Shown in pieces: positions 47,008 to 57,779 of a stretch of DNA of 58,000 bases. Source of the DNA: Cryptomeria japonica (lineage: Eukaryota > Streptophyta > Pinopsida > Cupressales > Cupressaceae); contig NC_081412.1 in the NCBI RefSeq assembly GCF_030272615.1, forward strand, positions 97,033,796-97,091,795, written 5' to 3'. A program made the translations under genes and the position numbers. The first letter of the stretch is position 1; each line of letters starts with the position of its first letter. The notes under the pieces were generated by a model. That model did no database searches and had not been told where the DNA came from. It saw nothing but the letters and a program-made list of their open reading frames with translations.

Positions 47008-48935
47008 ATGAGTTTTACAACTATTAGTCCTACCTATCCTATCCCCATTAGACAAAGCATTAGAATTAAGGCTTCCCAAGATTTAATTATCAAGCAGATG
47101 GAGCCTAATTTGGGTGACTTCTTTAATGATGATCATGCTAATTCTTCCCATCCTAATCATGTGCCTATTCACCCCATTAATGGATCCCATGATGAAGAAG
47201 AAGCTTTAACTAGGGTTTCTTTAGATCAACTTTCTACATTGGACAATCAATTTGATAGATTTCAACAATGAATGTCCCAAGAGTACCCTAATAATGAAGC
47301 TCTTCCATTAATTGAAGGTCTTAAGCGCATGCTTCAAAGTGATAAGAATGGAATTGATATATTGCATGGCATTGCACATATTTTTTATTCTAATGTTATG
47401 CCTATCAAGAGTTGTGCCTAAACCCTAGGTTACTCACAACCTTCAACACAAGTCAATTCTTTTATTCCTTTGACTACTCCTATGACTAGTATTCCTACTT
47501 TCACATCTAACATAATGGCTACTTCAACTCAAAATGTCATTCCTACAACCATAGGTCATGGGGGAAATCCCTCTTCTTCATTTAATCCTCCATCGTTACC
47601 TATGTCTTCCATAAGTGTTCCTATTATTCCTCAACCAATCAGTGTGACACAAGGGGGCAATTCCTTCAACAACTTTAGTCCTCCTTTTAACTGTCCCTTT
47701 TCCTACCCAATCATCACCCATGCCTACTTATCATAATGTCCCACCACCTTATTCTCAGTCCATGCCTTCTTTCCATAACATCACACCACCTTCTCAATCA
47801 CCTATGTCTAACATCAATTCTTCCACCAAAATGACAATCAACAATCTTGCTCAAACCATGTCTTCCTTACAACAAAAAATTACTTCCATGAGTCAATCCA
47901 AGTTTAGTGTGCCCACCTTTGATGTTGCGAGCCCACTTTCTCTTGATGTTGTTAAATTCATTCCACCTAAACATGTGGAGATCCCTCAATTAGAACTCTA
48001 TAATGGAAAAGGTGATCCTCTTACGCATGTCAAAATATTCCAAACCTTTTGTACCGATTTTGCTTATGATCAAAGATTGCTTGCAAAATTGTTTACAAGA
48101 ACACTAAGAGATAAGGCCTTACAATGGCATTGCTCTCTTCCTTCTTATTCTATCACTTCCTTTCAACAACTAGCAAATGCTTTCATCCAACAATTTCAAA
48201 ATAACATTGGTCCTAAAATCACTTTGACTGATTTAATGCATTGTAAACAAGGTGTTAAAGAAAAAGAGACTAATTTCATTGGTAGATATAAGCATTTCTG
48301 TGCTCAAATTTCTTTTCATGTTCCTGATAATGATATTTTCATTTCTAATTTACAAAAAGATATCAAGGAAAAGCTTCTTTTGTCTGAGTTTACTTCTTTT
48401 CCGCAGTTGTGTGCAACACTCCATAATTATCAACTAGTTGTGAGTCAAATTGAGCAATCTACTCGTATGGCTCTGAGTGATAAGGGGGGGAGTGTTCAAC
48501 AACCATTTGCAAATTTCAAACCAACAAAAAGCTTCATCAAGTTCAATGATCTAATCAACAACAACTATGTGAATGCTACAACATGTGTGCCTCCATCAAG
48601 TTCAATGATCCAATCAACAACAACTATGTGAATGCTACAACATGTGTGCCTCCTATTTCTAAATTTTTCCAAAGAGAAAGACAATTTACTCCTTTGAATG
48701 AATCTTTACATAGTATTATGTCTTAGTTGTTGCACAAAAATGTTATCAAACTCCCTCCTATAAAACAAATTGATCCTTCCAAACTTGCATCTCCTTATTT
48801 TGATAACAATTCCTTTTGCCAATTTCATCGTCAACCTGGTCATGATACTGAGAAATGTTTTGCATTGAAAAATAAGATTCAAGACTTGATTGATAATAAT
48901 ACTATATCTATGGCAGGTGTGAATGATAAGGGGAA
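47008..48935 (+). pseudogene. A gag with zinc knuckle (broken)
   Basis: ATG at 47008 (MSFTTISP). The N-terminal part runs to TGA at 47269-47271 (before MSQEYP), then on in frame to an extra T near 47689. The second segment, 47720-48631, holds the Pro-rich linker and capsid (FDVASPLSLDVV, GKGDPLTHVKIFQTF, FQQLANAFIQQF). A 59-bp duplication at 48535-48652 shifts the frame. The zinc knuckle CQFHRQPGHDTEKC (CX2HX4HX4C) is at about 48816-48860, like that of G. A further shift near 48940 leads to protease. Confidence 0.88.
48535..48652 (+). repeat. 59-bp tandem duplication in A gag
   Basis: CATCAAGTTCAATGAT begins both units, at 48535 and 48594; C has only one. As 59 is not a multiple of three, it disrupts the frame. 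Confidence 0.9.
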
Positions 48936-49589
48936 TAATCAGTTGCTCTTCCTAATAAAAATCTTGAGATTTTCACTGATCCCTTGCCATCTCATACCTC
49001 TAACGTTATTGAGATTGTACCTAATTTTCTCTCTTCTGCAGAATTCACCTCTATGGCTCCAAACTTGGTTAATATGGTAGAAAAACAAGATTTTCCTAAG
49101 GATCCTTCTATTATATTTGACCCTAGAGAGACCATTAGAGCACCCGATGGCCCTTTATACATAGTTGCGAAGGTTAAGGACATCCCTTGCCGTGGTGCCT
49201 TGATTGATCCCTCTTGCATGGTTAATGTCATAACTGAAGAGTATCTTTTCACTTTACGATTGTATAAACCATTATATGATGCTTCTAATGTGGTTGTGAA
49301 GTTATTTGATGGCTTCTCTTGTCCTACCATTGGTTCTATCACCCTTCCTGTTGAATTTCATGCTAAATCCATGGACGTCGGCTTTGTTATCATACCTTCT
49401 TCTGAGAAATTATGTGTGAAGTTGGGCTATCCTTGGCTATCTTCCATGAAGGATATTGCTTCTCCAATCCAAAAGTGTCTTAAATTTCCTCATAATGGAG
49501 AAATCATAATTGTGAACCATAGCTTATTTTTTCCATCCAAAAGAAGCCCCGGTGTTCCTATTGATTTCTTTTGGCCTAAACAATTTTAA
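48936..49589 (+). pseudogene. A retropepsin-like protease
   Basis: Uninterrupted from 48984 to TAA at 49587. Visible parts: FDPRETIRAPDGPLYIVAKV, the active-site region GALIDPSCMVNVITEEYLF, GSITLPVEF and VKLGYPWLSSM. The Asp is present, but DPS replaces the common DTG/DSG/DGG, and C has DLS, so catalysis is uncertain. The final stop is probably a CAA to TAA change, because the conserved SLPLRSDTLFQSY follows in the same frame. It would process its own gag or work with partner-element proteins. Confidence 0.82.
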
Positions 49590-50504
49590 TCTCTTCCATT
49601 AAGGAGCGATACTCTTTTTCAATCTTATAAAAAATGGAAGAACGATATGATCTTCTCCTTAAGTCAACCTAGATCGCCAACACTTGATATTTTTGTTATT
49701 CTTCAAGATGAGGTTCTTCCCCTCTCTGATAGAAATAATCTCCCTCCTAAGGAAGATTGTCCACCTACTCCTATGGATGTGACTTTACCTTCTCGTAAGG
49801 AGAACAACAATATTCTTCCCAAGGTTAGACCTATACCTCCTCCTCATGATGGACCCGGTCTCCTTCCTACACCTAATATTCCTCCTTTCTATGGTGCAAT
49901 TCCACCTCCTTCCTCTTATCGAGAGAAGAGGCTTGCTTCTCCTATTGTTCAACTAAAAAGACCTCAACCTAAACCTTCAACTATCAAGGAGAGAAATATT
50001 CCTATTTGTTCAAATGTTCCTCCTCCTTCTTAGCCTTCCACTAAGACTAGACGGAATCGTTGTGTGAGAGAACATCGATGAAGACGTCAAGTTCAAGCTC
50101 GTGAAACTATCCCTCAAAATACTCAATCTCCTCAAACTCCAACAGTTGACATGATTCCCTTTTCTCCTAAGCAAGATGTTCAACCTACATCTCCAAATCA
50201 TAAGTTGCATAAAACATGTGATGGTTTTACTCCTATTTCTCTAAACTTTGATGAAGAAATGGGTGAAAATGTTATTCATAATGGAAATACAACTCCTAAT
50301 GCTTATGACAGTGAGTATGAGTATGTTGATGTGGATAAACATTTATCAGATGAGTTTTCACAAACCCTAATCCTAGCTCCTATAATCGAACAAAGTAACT
50401 TACAACATGAGCATAGTCCTTGTTTGGATCTTGTGATAGCTCCATTTTTTGTGCTCGATGTCGCTCCTCTAGCATGTTTCTCCCCTTCCCTAAATAGTGA
50501 TTAG
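49590..50504 (+). pseudogene. A: conserved C-terminal region after protease
   Basis: In the protease frame from 49590 to 50033, then to 50504 after a shift. The first part is SLPLRSDTLFQSYKKWK; then an extended Pro-rich region (LPPKEDCPPTPMDV, VRPIPPPHDGPG, KRPQPKPS); then a basic stretch near 50040-50100; and an acidic end with YEYVDVDKHLSDEF. The same order occurs in C. There are no RT, RNase H or integrase motifs. Function unknown; its retention in two copies suggests it was part of the working polyprotein. Confidence 0.72.
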
Positions 50505-51286
50505 CAAGATCGGGAGGCAGATGTCATGCTAGACTAGCAATATTAGCATTGCAGATCTTTCTCTCTCCTTTCTTTCTCTTTTGTGACCATTCTTCTATAT
50601 GTATCCTTGTTCTTCTATTGTTCCCTTAATGTCTAATTGGGGACGATGCAAAGCATTGAGATCTTCTCTTGGTCTCTTTCATGTTGATTCAAAAGACATC
50701 CTCTCTTTCCTTTCTTCTAAGGTAGTGTCCTTCTTTGGGGAATGAAGATTATTATATGCATATACATACATGATATACACGAGTTATCATACAGCATACT
50801 GACCCTGAGGAAAGCGACACTACCTTGTGTTTTGTGTTCATTATCCTTGGGTTCATACCTCAATTGGGGACTAAATCCTTGTGATAATGTGCTCCCTCCT
50901 TCTCTCTCTCTTGGGTGTATCCTACCTTAAAGAAATCGCTCCTGATAAGGCGCCTACGATCTCTTTAATGTGGGGGCATACACTTCGCTCATACTTTCCT
51001 TCTTGTGATACTTAGAATTATTCAGTGAACCTTATTTTCCTTTGTAATCTTTTGTATCCTTGCTTTCATGACTCATAGTGAAGGGAACTTTTCTACTTGC
51101 AGTCATAGTTCTCCCCTTCTCGATCTTCCCTTTTACTATATCAATCGAAGTTGTAAGATCCTAAGTCCACTGGGGGCTTGGCGCATCTTGCCTCCTTGAC
51201 ATGGTAGAAGTCTTTCAATCTTGTTTCCTTGAACTTTACCGACAATATTGGCGTATGCTTATACTCCCGCTAAAGTGGGGGCTAAA
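50505..51286 (+). other. 3' untranslated region and polypurine tract of A
   Basis: 782 bp, alignable with the same region in C, ending AAAGTGGGGGCTAAA before the 3' LTR. No open frame is shared by the two copies. Confidence 0.75.
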
Positions 51287-52527
51287 TGTAGTGTCATAAG
51301 ATTGTGACCCTAGCAATTTTCGACTGCATTAGGGTCCTCACGCATGCGAATTCAAATCCTCTAGCTTGATTAGAGACCGAAGATTTCTCAGCTTGCGGAA
51401 ACAACTTCTTCCTTGGCCTCTACATCACCCCATCCACACTCTACCCTGGAGAAAGGGGTAGGATAGGGGGAGTGGTGCCACTGTCCCCGCTTGGAAAGGG
51501 GCGTGGCACCCGTGTCCTCCCAGAACAGGGGCATGGCGCTCATGTCCCTGTCCTATTTTGGGGCAGGATCCTTCCTAGGGTTGCATTGTTCTCGGGCGGG
51601 AAAACTCCCTCGATGTCGGCCAATGATGAAATTCAAATCCACTAACATGTATCTAAGGGGAGTTCATCCTCTCATTTGCATAAGTTGAAGTTGGATAAGT
51701 TGAAGTTGGAGAGATTCAAGTGTGCACAAGTGATCAAGTATTCAAGCATTCTTTTCCAGCATTGAGCATTCTCAAGTCTCCCTTGAAGGCTAGGTGTCGC
51801 ATTCAGGTCAAGGATTCAACCATTGAAGAGGAGATTGATTGCAACATTCAATTCCACACAAGCATTTCTATCAACATTGCTATCACAACCTCCCTTGAGG
51901 TGATTTATAATTCAGTCTTTCATTTACATCTACTTGCAAGTACTTTCTTTCATTACTTAGTTAATTCCAAAACTAGGGTTTAACCTAAAGGTAAACCCCC
52001 CCCCAATCCCAACCCATTTTCCTCTCTTTTCTGTGTGTAGGTTGTAGGTGCGTAGCTGTACTTTCAAATACGGACTTCATTTGCAGAGGCAAAAAAACCC
52101 TTTTCATTCGATGGATTTTTCGGAGGACCGTGTACATTCCCGCCACAGTCTGGACAACTTTTCCTCAAATTCACAGGGCGACTTCGTATCGACATTATAC
52201 TACCAGATCCAGGTGCACAACTTCATCCCATTATCTGATCTCAAGTTATAATCAGTTCTTTGTCACTTTTGCACTACATAATTCAATCAATCTCCTTTCC
52301 AAATCAAACAAGGAAGAGGGGATCAACTTAGCATTCCCAATTCATTCAGAATTCAATCTACCATCTTCATGTGGAGAGATTGAATCTAGTGAATTATCCT
52401 CTCCTCCTTCTAATGTAACATGGTGAAAAATTCTTGAATGGTAATCAATAGAGAAATCCTCATCTCTCTCTAAGGGAAAGGGCAGTTTCCTTCTTGATCT
52501 ATCATTCACCATTTTCCCACCATTACA
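51287..52527 (+). repeat. 3' LTR of A (1241 bp)
   Basis: Starts TGTAGTGTCATAAG and ends CCATTACA, followed by the target duplication. It aligns along its whole length with the 5' LTR, with visible substitutions and short indels, so the insertion is not recent. Confidence 0.9.
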
Positions 52528-52532
52528 GAGGG
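52528..52532. other. Target-site duplication of A (right copy)
   Basis: GAGGG directly after the 3' LTR. Confidence 0.9.
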
Positions 52533-52599
52533 TTTTAGCCATAAAAGATATCTTAGATCAATTATTTGCATGGCTAAGGTTGACACAAAAATGTCAACA
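52533..52599. repeat. Probable solo LTR B, right end
   Basis: Continues B after A. It ends with TTGACACAAAAATGTCAA, a 6-bp-arm palindrome, and CAACA. Confidence 0.6.
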
Positions 52600-53087
52600 C
52601 TTCCCATCACAACAAGCACATGAGCCCCTTACATAAGCATAGGGCTTGTGCCCTCAAGTACCCAAAATGAATTTTTATTCATTTATTCCTCTCCTCCATC
52701 CTCCACCATAAATATTCATGATCCAATCTCAACCATCCACTCAATCTCATCCTAAATCCTATATATCTCACAATTAACCATTTTTATCCCTCTCTCATCC
52801 AATTTCCATTTAAGTGTGATTTTTTTGTTAAATTTTCAAGTGAGCACACATCCAATCGATCATATTGCACAAATCTAATCAACAAGGGGTTTGACATAAT
52901 TTGATTTCATTATATTATACGCTCTTTTTACCTCTTTTTAGCCTAATCTTGATTGTTGCCTTATTTTGTGTTTTTTATAATTTTTATTGTAATTTAAATC
53001 ATTTTAGGACTCACTTTTCATTTCACATAGGTTTTTGTGAGCTACATATTGGGACAAACTACTAACGTTCTTTTCATTTGATCTGCA
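52600..53087 (+). repeat. M LTR 2, right part
   Basis: Resumes similarity to LTR 1 (from CTTACAyAAGCA onward) and ends ATCTGCA. Confidence 0.88.
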
Positions 53088-53092
53088 TTAAA

Positions 53093-53104
53093 TGGTATTG
53101 GAGC
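53093..53104 (+). other. Primer-binding site of M copy 2 (mutated)
   Basis: TGGTATTGGAGC differs at two positions from TGGTATCAGAGC of copy 1. Confidence 0.8.
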
Positions 53105-53109
53105 TTGGT

Positions 53110-54310
53110 TTGTGTCAATGTTTAAGAAATCCCCTGAGAGGTAGTATTGTGGGTGAGTGAAGAGAAATAAGATCTACAATAACAGAGGTTATTCGGCATG
53201 ACGTACAAAAGATGTGGCCACAGAGGTAGGGGAACTAGAGATATGCATCTATAAATTGCAAAAGCATCAAGATGTATCATAATTTGATTAGATTCAATGG
53301 ATGCATAGATAATAGGAGTTCACATGGAGGATATAAGTGATGAAAATGAAGAAAAATTATTGAAGGGGGTAATGAAGTGAATCAAATAGGGTTTGATAAA
53401 ATTAGAATAGATATTTATTAGAGCCATAACAAGGATTAATTACAAACCCCAATTTGATCCCTTAAATTATAAAGAAGTTTGAATGCATACGAACTACTAG
53501 AAGGGATCTCCGAAATGGAGAAATATTTTGAGTTTGATAATACTAATGAAGGTTAGAAGGTCAAATACACACACACCAAATTGAAGGGTCATGCATCCCT
53601 GTGGAGGGATCACTTGTAGGTGCATAGGCAATGGAGAGGAAAGGAGAAAATAAAATATTGGGATCTAATGGTGATGAATATAAAAGAGAAAATTTTGTTG
53701 GTAAACTATCACATAAATCTATTTAGAGAACTTTAAATTTTATAGCAAAGGGAGACTAGTATTAGGGAATATATTGAGGAATTCTACTGATTAAGCATAA
53801 TAGTTGGTCATGTTGAATATGGTTCCAAACAAGTTTGCACATATCTATTCAAGATGAAATGAGTTTGATCAACGTGCACAATGTAGAGGAAGCATAAAAA
53901 TATGCTTTAAAGACAAAAGAGAAATTGAAGAGAAAGCAACAAAATAACCCCCAAGGTAGAGGCATATTTTCATGTGGAAGAGAACAATCTAGAAATGGTA
54001 GAGGTTAACAAAATGAGCAAGAGGAAGCAAGCACAGTAGAAAGAAAATAAAGAGGATACTTCTCTAGAGGAGGAGATTATTCTCGTGGTAGATGATATTT
54101 TGGTAGAGGTAGAGGTAAGGGATTCGATGATACATTTATTGAAATTAGAGGAGTTGGATACCACATATTTGATATTCACAAATTTACGAGGGTAATGAAA
54201 AAGAAAAAGAAGACAAAGTTCATAGAGCATAGGCTGGAAATGAAATTGAGACTTCACCAAGGTATGGAGAGTCATTGATGTTGTAAGAATTTTGTTAAAT
54301 ACAAATAAGG
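53110..54310 (+). pseudogene. M copy 2 gag relic
   Basis: Parallel to copy 1 but longer: MEKYFEFDNTNEG, TKLKGHASLWRDHL, WRGKEKIKYWDLMVMNIKEK, NYHINLFREL and RETSIREYIEEFY in mixed frames. A Gly/Arg-rich tail follows near 54050-54115 (SRGGDYSRGR, GRGRGKG). No intact zinc knuckle is seen. 54311-54700 has no recognised coding content. Confidence 0.78.
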
Positions 54311-54699
54311 AGAAACTCAAACCAATTCAAAAAATAATTTGATTCTGAACAAATTGTAAGGTGAGTGGGAAATGTTGCAAAGTCATTTTTTTGTATTAAA
54401 TATATAGAAAATGATCAGTTATAGATGAATCACTATTTAAATTATGCTCTGATTATTAGATTTCACTCAATTGCTACAAAAAATAGATATCACAGTACAA
54501 GATTGGCTCATATACATTCTCACCCCAACTTACTATATGCAAAATGGGGCCTATACATTTGATTCAATATACATCAGGTCAAAACTTAGTATACAATATA
54601 TCCTATATAATCAACATAAACATGATATACAATAAGTCCTCATTGCTCAATACAAGAGGTCCATCTGAGAGGGCCTTCCATCCAAATAACAATCCTATT

Positions 54700-55053
54700 C
54701 CATCAAATTACTTCCATTGCAAAGTCATTGTGGACAATGATAGCACCAATAACAAAGTATTTGAAGAAATGGTAGACAAGGTCAAATTGAAAAGAATCAA
54801 ACATCCTAGCTAGTATAAAAAACTATGGTCACAAAAAGAGCATCATTTGTTGGCAATTGAGCTAAGTTTGGTGAGTTTTCAAACTGGTAATTATAGCGAT
54901 GAATTTGTGTGTGATGTGGTGGCAATAGATGCATGCCATATACTTTTAGGGAGATCGTGGAAATTTGATAAACAAATTGTTGATAATGGTGAATTGAATA
55001 CATATAATAAAGAAATATGGAAAAGGGTATGTTTTGAATCCATTGAAGAATAG
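54700..55053 (+). pseudogene. M copy 2 aspartic protease
   Basis: One frame with a single TAG at 54811. The N-terminal half reads HCKVIVDNDSTNNKVFEEMV, where related elements have VDGGSTNN, so the catalytic Asp is kept but the glycines are lost. The second half reads FQTGNYSDEFVCDVV and DACHILLGRSWKFDK, the typical LLGRPW region. It follows gag as expected for Ty3/Gypsy. Confidence 0.82.
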
Positions 55054-56912
55054 GGAAGATGAAAGTGAGACAAACCTAAGGTGTGTTTGGTTTCTATAAA
55101 GAAGTAGGAGTCATGTTTTGCAATTATTCCAAATCTTGTTGTAGTTGAGATAGCGAAGAAGAATGAATAAGATCAGAAAATGGGTAAAGTTGAATTCCAT
55201 TATTCTTCTCATAATAGTTTGTTTGTAAGTAACATTGTGAAAATAAACAAGGATAAAGAATATGGAAGTGCAACCATGGTTGAGAGCCCTTTGGAGGACA
55301 TGTATTGGAAAGTGCAACTGAGAATGAAGATGCTGCAAGAAAGACAAAGAAAGAGATAATGCACAACATTTTTCATTTTTATGCCAAAGAAGAGTGGACT
55401 GTATGAAGATGAAAATATTGTAATAGATAATGAGAAAGAGGATGTTGCAGTGATAACTGAGGAAGAGGTAAAACCAAACTTTCTTGAATTTATGAATGAT
55501 GATCCATATGTTGAAAATCATGAAGTGGTGAGTGTAAAGATGGAAAAGAAAGTGAATGTGTAGATGAATTTTATTATTGTTGATCTACATGTAGAGAAAC
55601 AAATGTATGTTATTGTAGGGAATAATGCAAGTACATGTTGGTGGAGGTGACCAAAACATGGTGATTTGGATGACACGGAAGTGAAGAAGATTAAGAGTTG
55701 CAATTGGTGGAGGTTAAATTAATGGTGGAGTAGATTCAATGTTAAGAGAGAGGAGTGTAGAGTGGAGTTGTTGGAGGAACAGGTTGTTTTTTTGGGCTAG
55801 TTGTTGGAAGAGGAAAGCAAATACTAATAAAGGTACCTATTACAATGATGGGGTTTACTGCATACTTTTTACAATATGAAAGGATGGTTCAACCACTCAA
55901 ATCCAATTTGTGATTTATGCTAAAAAAAAATTAACCGGTGTATCTTATGCAGGAGAATCCGGGAGGAAACATCCTTGATCTTGCATCACTTTCAAGTTTA
56001 ATGAGTTTGTATTTAGTTAAAAAAAATGGTCTTTCATTTTTTTTGTCTAGCAAGCTATGCTTTGTCGTCCATCCTTTAAAACTTTATCTGAATTTAAAGA
56101 TATAAACAAGTGGTACTCTATAAAGTAACTTCAATAGATATTATTAGAGTTTACATCTTTTGTTTACTTATTAAATGTTCCAGTAATATGTCACACCAGC
56201 TAGTCAAACATTATTTTTATACAACAAAATTGATAATGAGGACAAAAAATGCCATTTTGGAGGGATTAGATGGGTCTATTTGGCTTCAAAAGAAAATGAA
56301 AAGGAAAATTATTTTCATAAGTTGTGTTGAATGAAGATAGGTAGAAGAAACACATCACAAGGGAAGAAAGAAGGCATTGCAAAGAAAATGATGGTCAATG
56401 GTGCCAAGTGTGAGAGGGATGCATGGATTGACTATAAAATGCACAAGGAAATGATAAAGTAAAGAGAGAGGGGGTGTGGATAAAAAGAGTTGCAATAGAT
56501 GCAAGAAAAAAAAGTATGTGGAACAGAAAAGAAGATCCGAGGTATTTTGTCCTCACGCATGCACACGAGGAATACAAATTTTGAAGATGCAAATTGTAAA
56601 GAGATTTGAATAAGTGATGGTGCACAATAAATTACGTGTGTGGTGTAGTAGCTTGGTGAGGAAATTATTTATCTTCGAATGTGCACAAAGAGATATGAGG
56701 GGTGGAGTTGTAGATTAAACTTAGAGATAGATTGTAGAAATAAGGACAAAGCATAGCAGAGGAAAAAAAGGGATGTGTAGCAGTTTGAGGTTCATATATT
56801 GATTAGGTAGAAAAAAGTATGAACTTTGATAAGAACAAAATTATTTGTTGTGAGACAAAACATTATTTCCTATAAAATGGGAATGTTTTGTAGTTTGATT
56901 TAAATATATGAT
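55054..56912 (+). other. Degraded M interior or unassigned DNA
   Basis: Some acidic protein-like stretches occur (55381-55563), plausibly the linker between protease and RT, but no RT or integrase motif is found. 55560-56900 shows no recognisable feature on either strand. Confidence 0.4.
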
Positions 56913-56971
56913 TAGGTCCTTGTGAGCTATAAATAGGACCACCTGATAAGGTTCTCTTGGTTTGATTTGTG
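56913..56971 (+). repeat. Fragment of an M-family LTR end
   Basis: TAGGTCCTTGTGAGCT, GGACCACCTGATAAGGTT and TTGATTTGTGTTAAAA follow the last 60 bp of the M LTRs; the PBS that should follow is unrecognisable. Confidence 0.6.
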
Positions 56972-57779
56972 TTAAAAACATACAGCTAATACATCAACAA
57001 CTCAACCAAAAATCCAAAAAAGGTTAGGAAATACAAAAATTGAATTGGCCAAAAGTCCAAAAAATACAAGTGATCAATCACTACCCCTCCATATTTGTAT
57101 TCTATGCCAGCACCTCCAAAAGCATTGGCACTAGTGTTGTTGGAAGAGCTAGGGTAGTCAGACTACTTGCCACCCTTGAAAACCAACTATCTCCTTAAGG
57201 AGGTCGATGTCCCTGTCACCTAGAGTCACTTGCTCTCCTCATTGTCTTCATATGCCCAAATGAGGAAGGGGATCCAAAATCCATTATAGTGGAAGTATAC
57301 TATGGCCAAAACCCTTTTGTTGGTCGAAGCCCAAACCTAACAACTACCATGTCTAGAAAATACTACATGTCCACTTGCCATTTTGCCTTGGCCAATTTTT
57401 GCATTAAAAATTTGACTTCTCAGTTCTCCTTTCCATCTTCCAATAACTAGGCCATGAAGAGGGAGGCCACATTGATGTTGACAATAAACTAGTAGGTTGA
57501 CGATGGAAAGGCAAGGATATCCTCGATGGCTTCCATTCCCCCAGGCTTTATAAATTTTAAATTATTTTTCAACGTGTGGTCTGTGACCTCCCAGAAAAGG
57601 CCATTTGCCTCTCTGTTTCTCTCAAGTAAATTGTCATTTTCATGCTACAAAATACCATCGGTTTGTTCACAGGGTAGATAAAAACACTCATCATCCCTCC
57701 ATCCCAACTCATTAGATGCTCCCTCACTTCAAGCATAAACGCATTACCTTCAAATAGCCTCTCTGCTCATTTGATCTCC
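56972..57779. other. Unassigned sequence
   Basis: No motif, repeat or credible open frame recognised on either strand. It may belong to the element carrying the RNase H relic to the right. Confidence 0.3.

Larger units (their letters stand above)
44635..52527 (+). mobile_element. Complete non-autonomous LTR element A (7893 bp)
   Basis: Two LTRs in the same orientation, a PBS, leader, gag, protease, C-terminal region, 3' untranslated region, polypurine tract and GAGGG duplication. There is no RT, RNase H or integrase anywhere between gag and the 3' LTR. Same family as C. It is inserted in sequence B. Confidence 0.92.
39200..56971 (+). mobile_element. Ty3/Gypsy M array: tail-LTR-gag-LTR-gag-protease, with nested insertions
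   Basis: Two LTRs of one family (39297 and 42527) are each preceded by the same internal tail and polypurine tract and each followed by a PBS and gag relic. This is a tandem arrangement, not a single LTR-flanked element. An LTR fragment at 56913-56971 may close the right side. Insertions: L (39385-40526), B and A (42862-52599). Confidence 0.8.

Noticed and set aside
48992-49342. 116-codon minus-strand frame in A, with a similar one at 29739-30089 in C
   Set aside because: Both lie antisense to the protease and are similar only because the protease sequence is conserved.
42857-52604. Target-site duplication for B
   Set aside because: The flanking five bases, CCTCG and CTTCC, differ at two positions, so I do not claim a duplication.
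55111-55521. 136-codon minus-strand open frame
   Set aside because: It runs antisense to the acidic plus-strand linker sequence after M protease; its composition is Phe/Leu/Ile-rich, as expected for a shadow.
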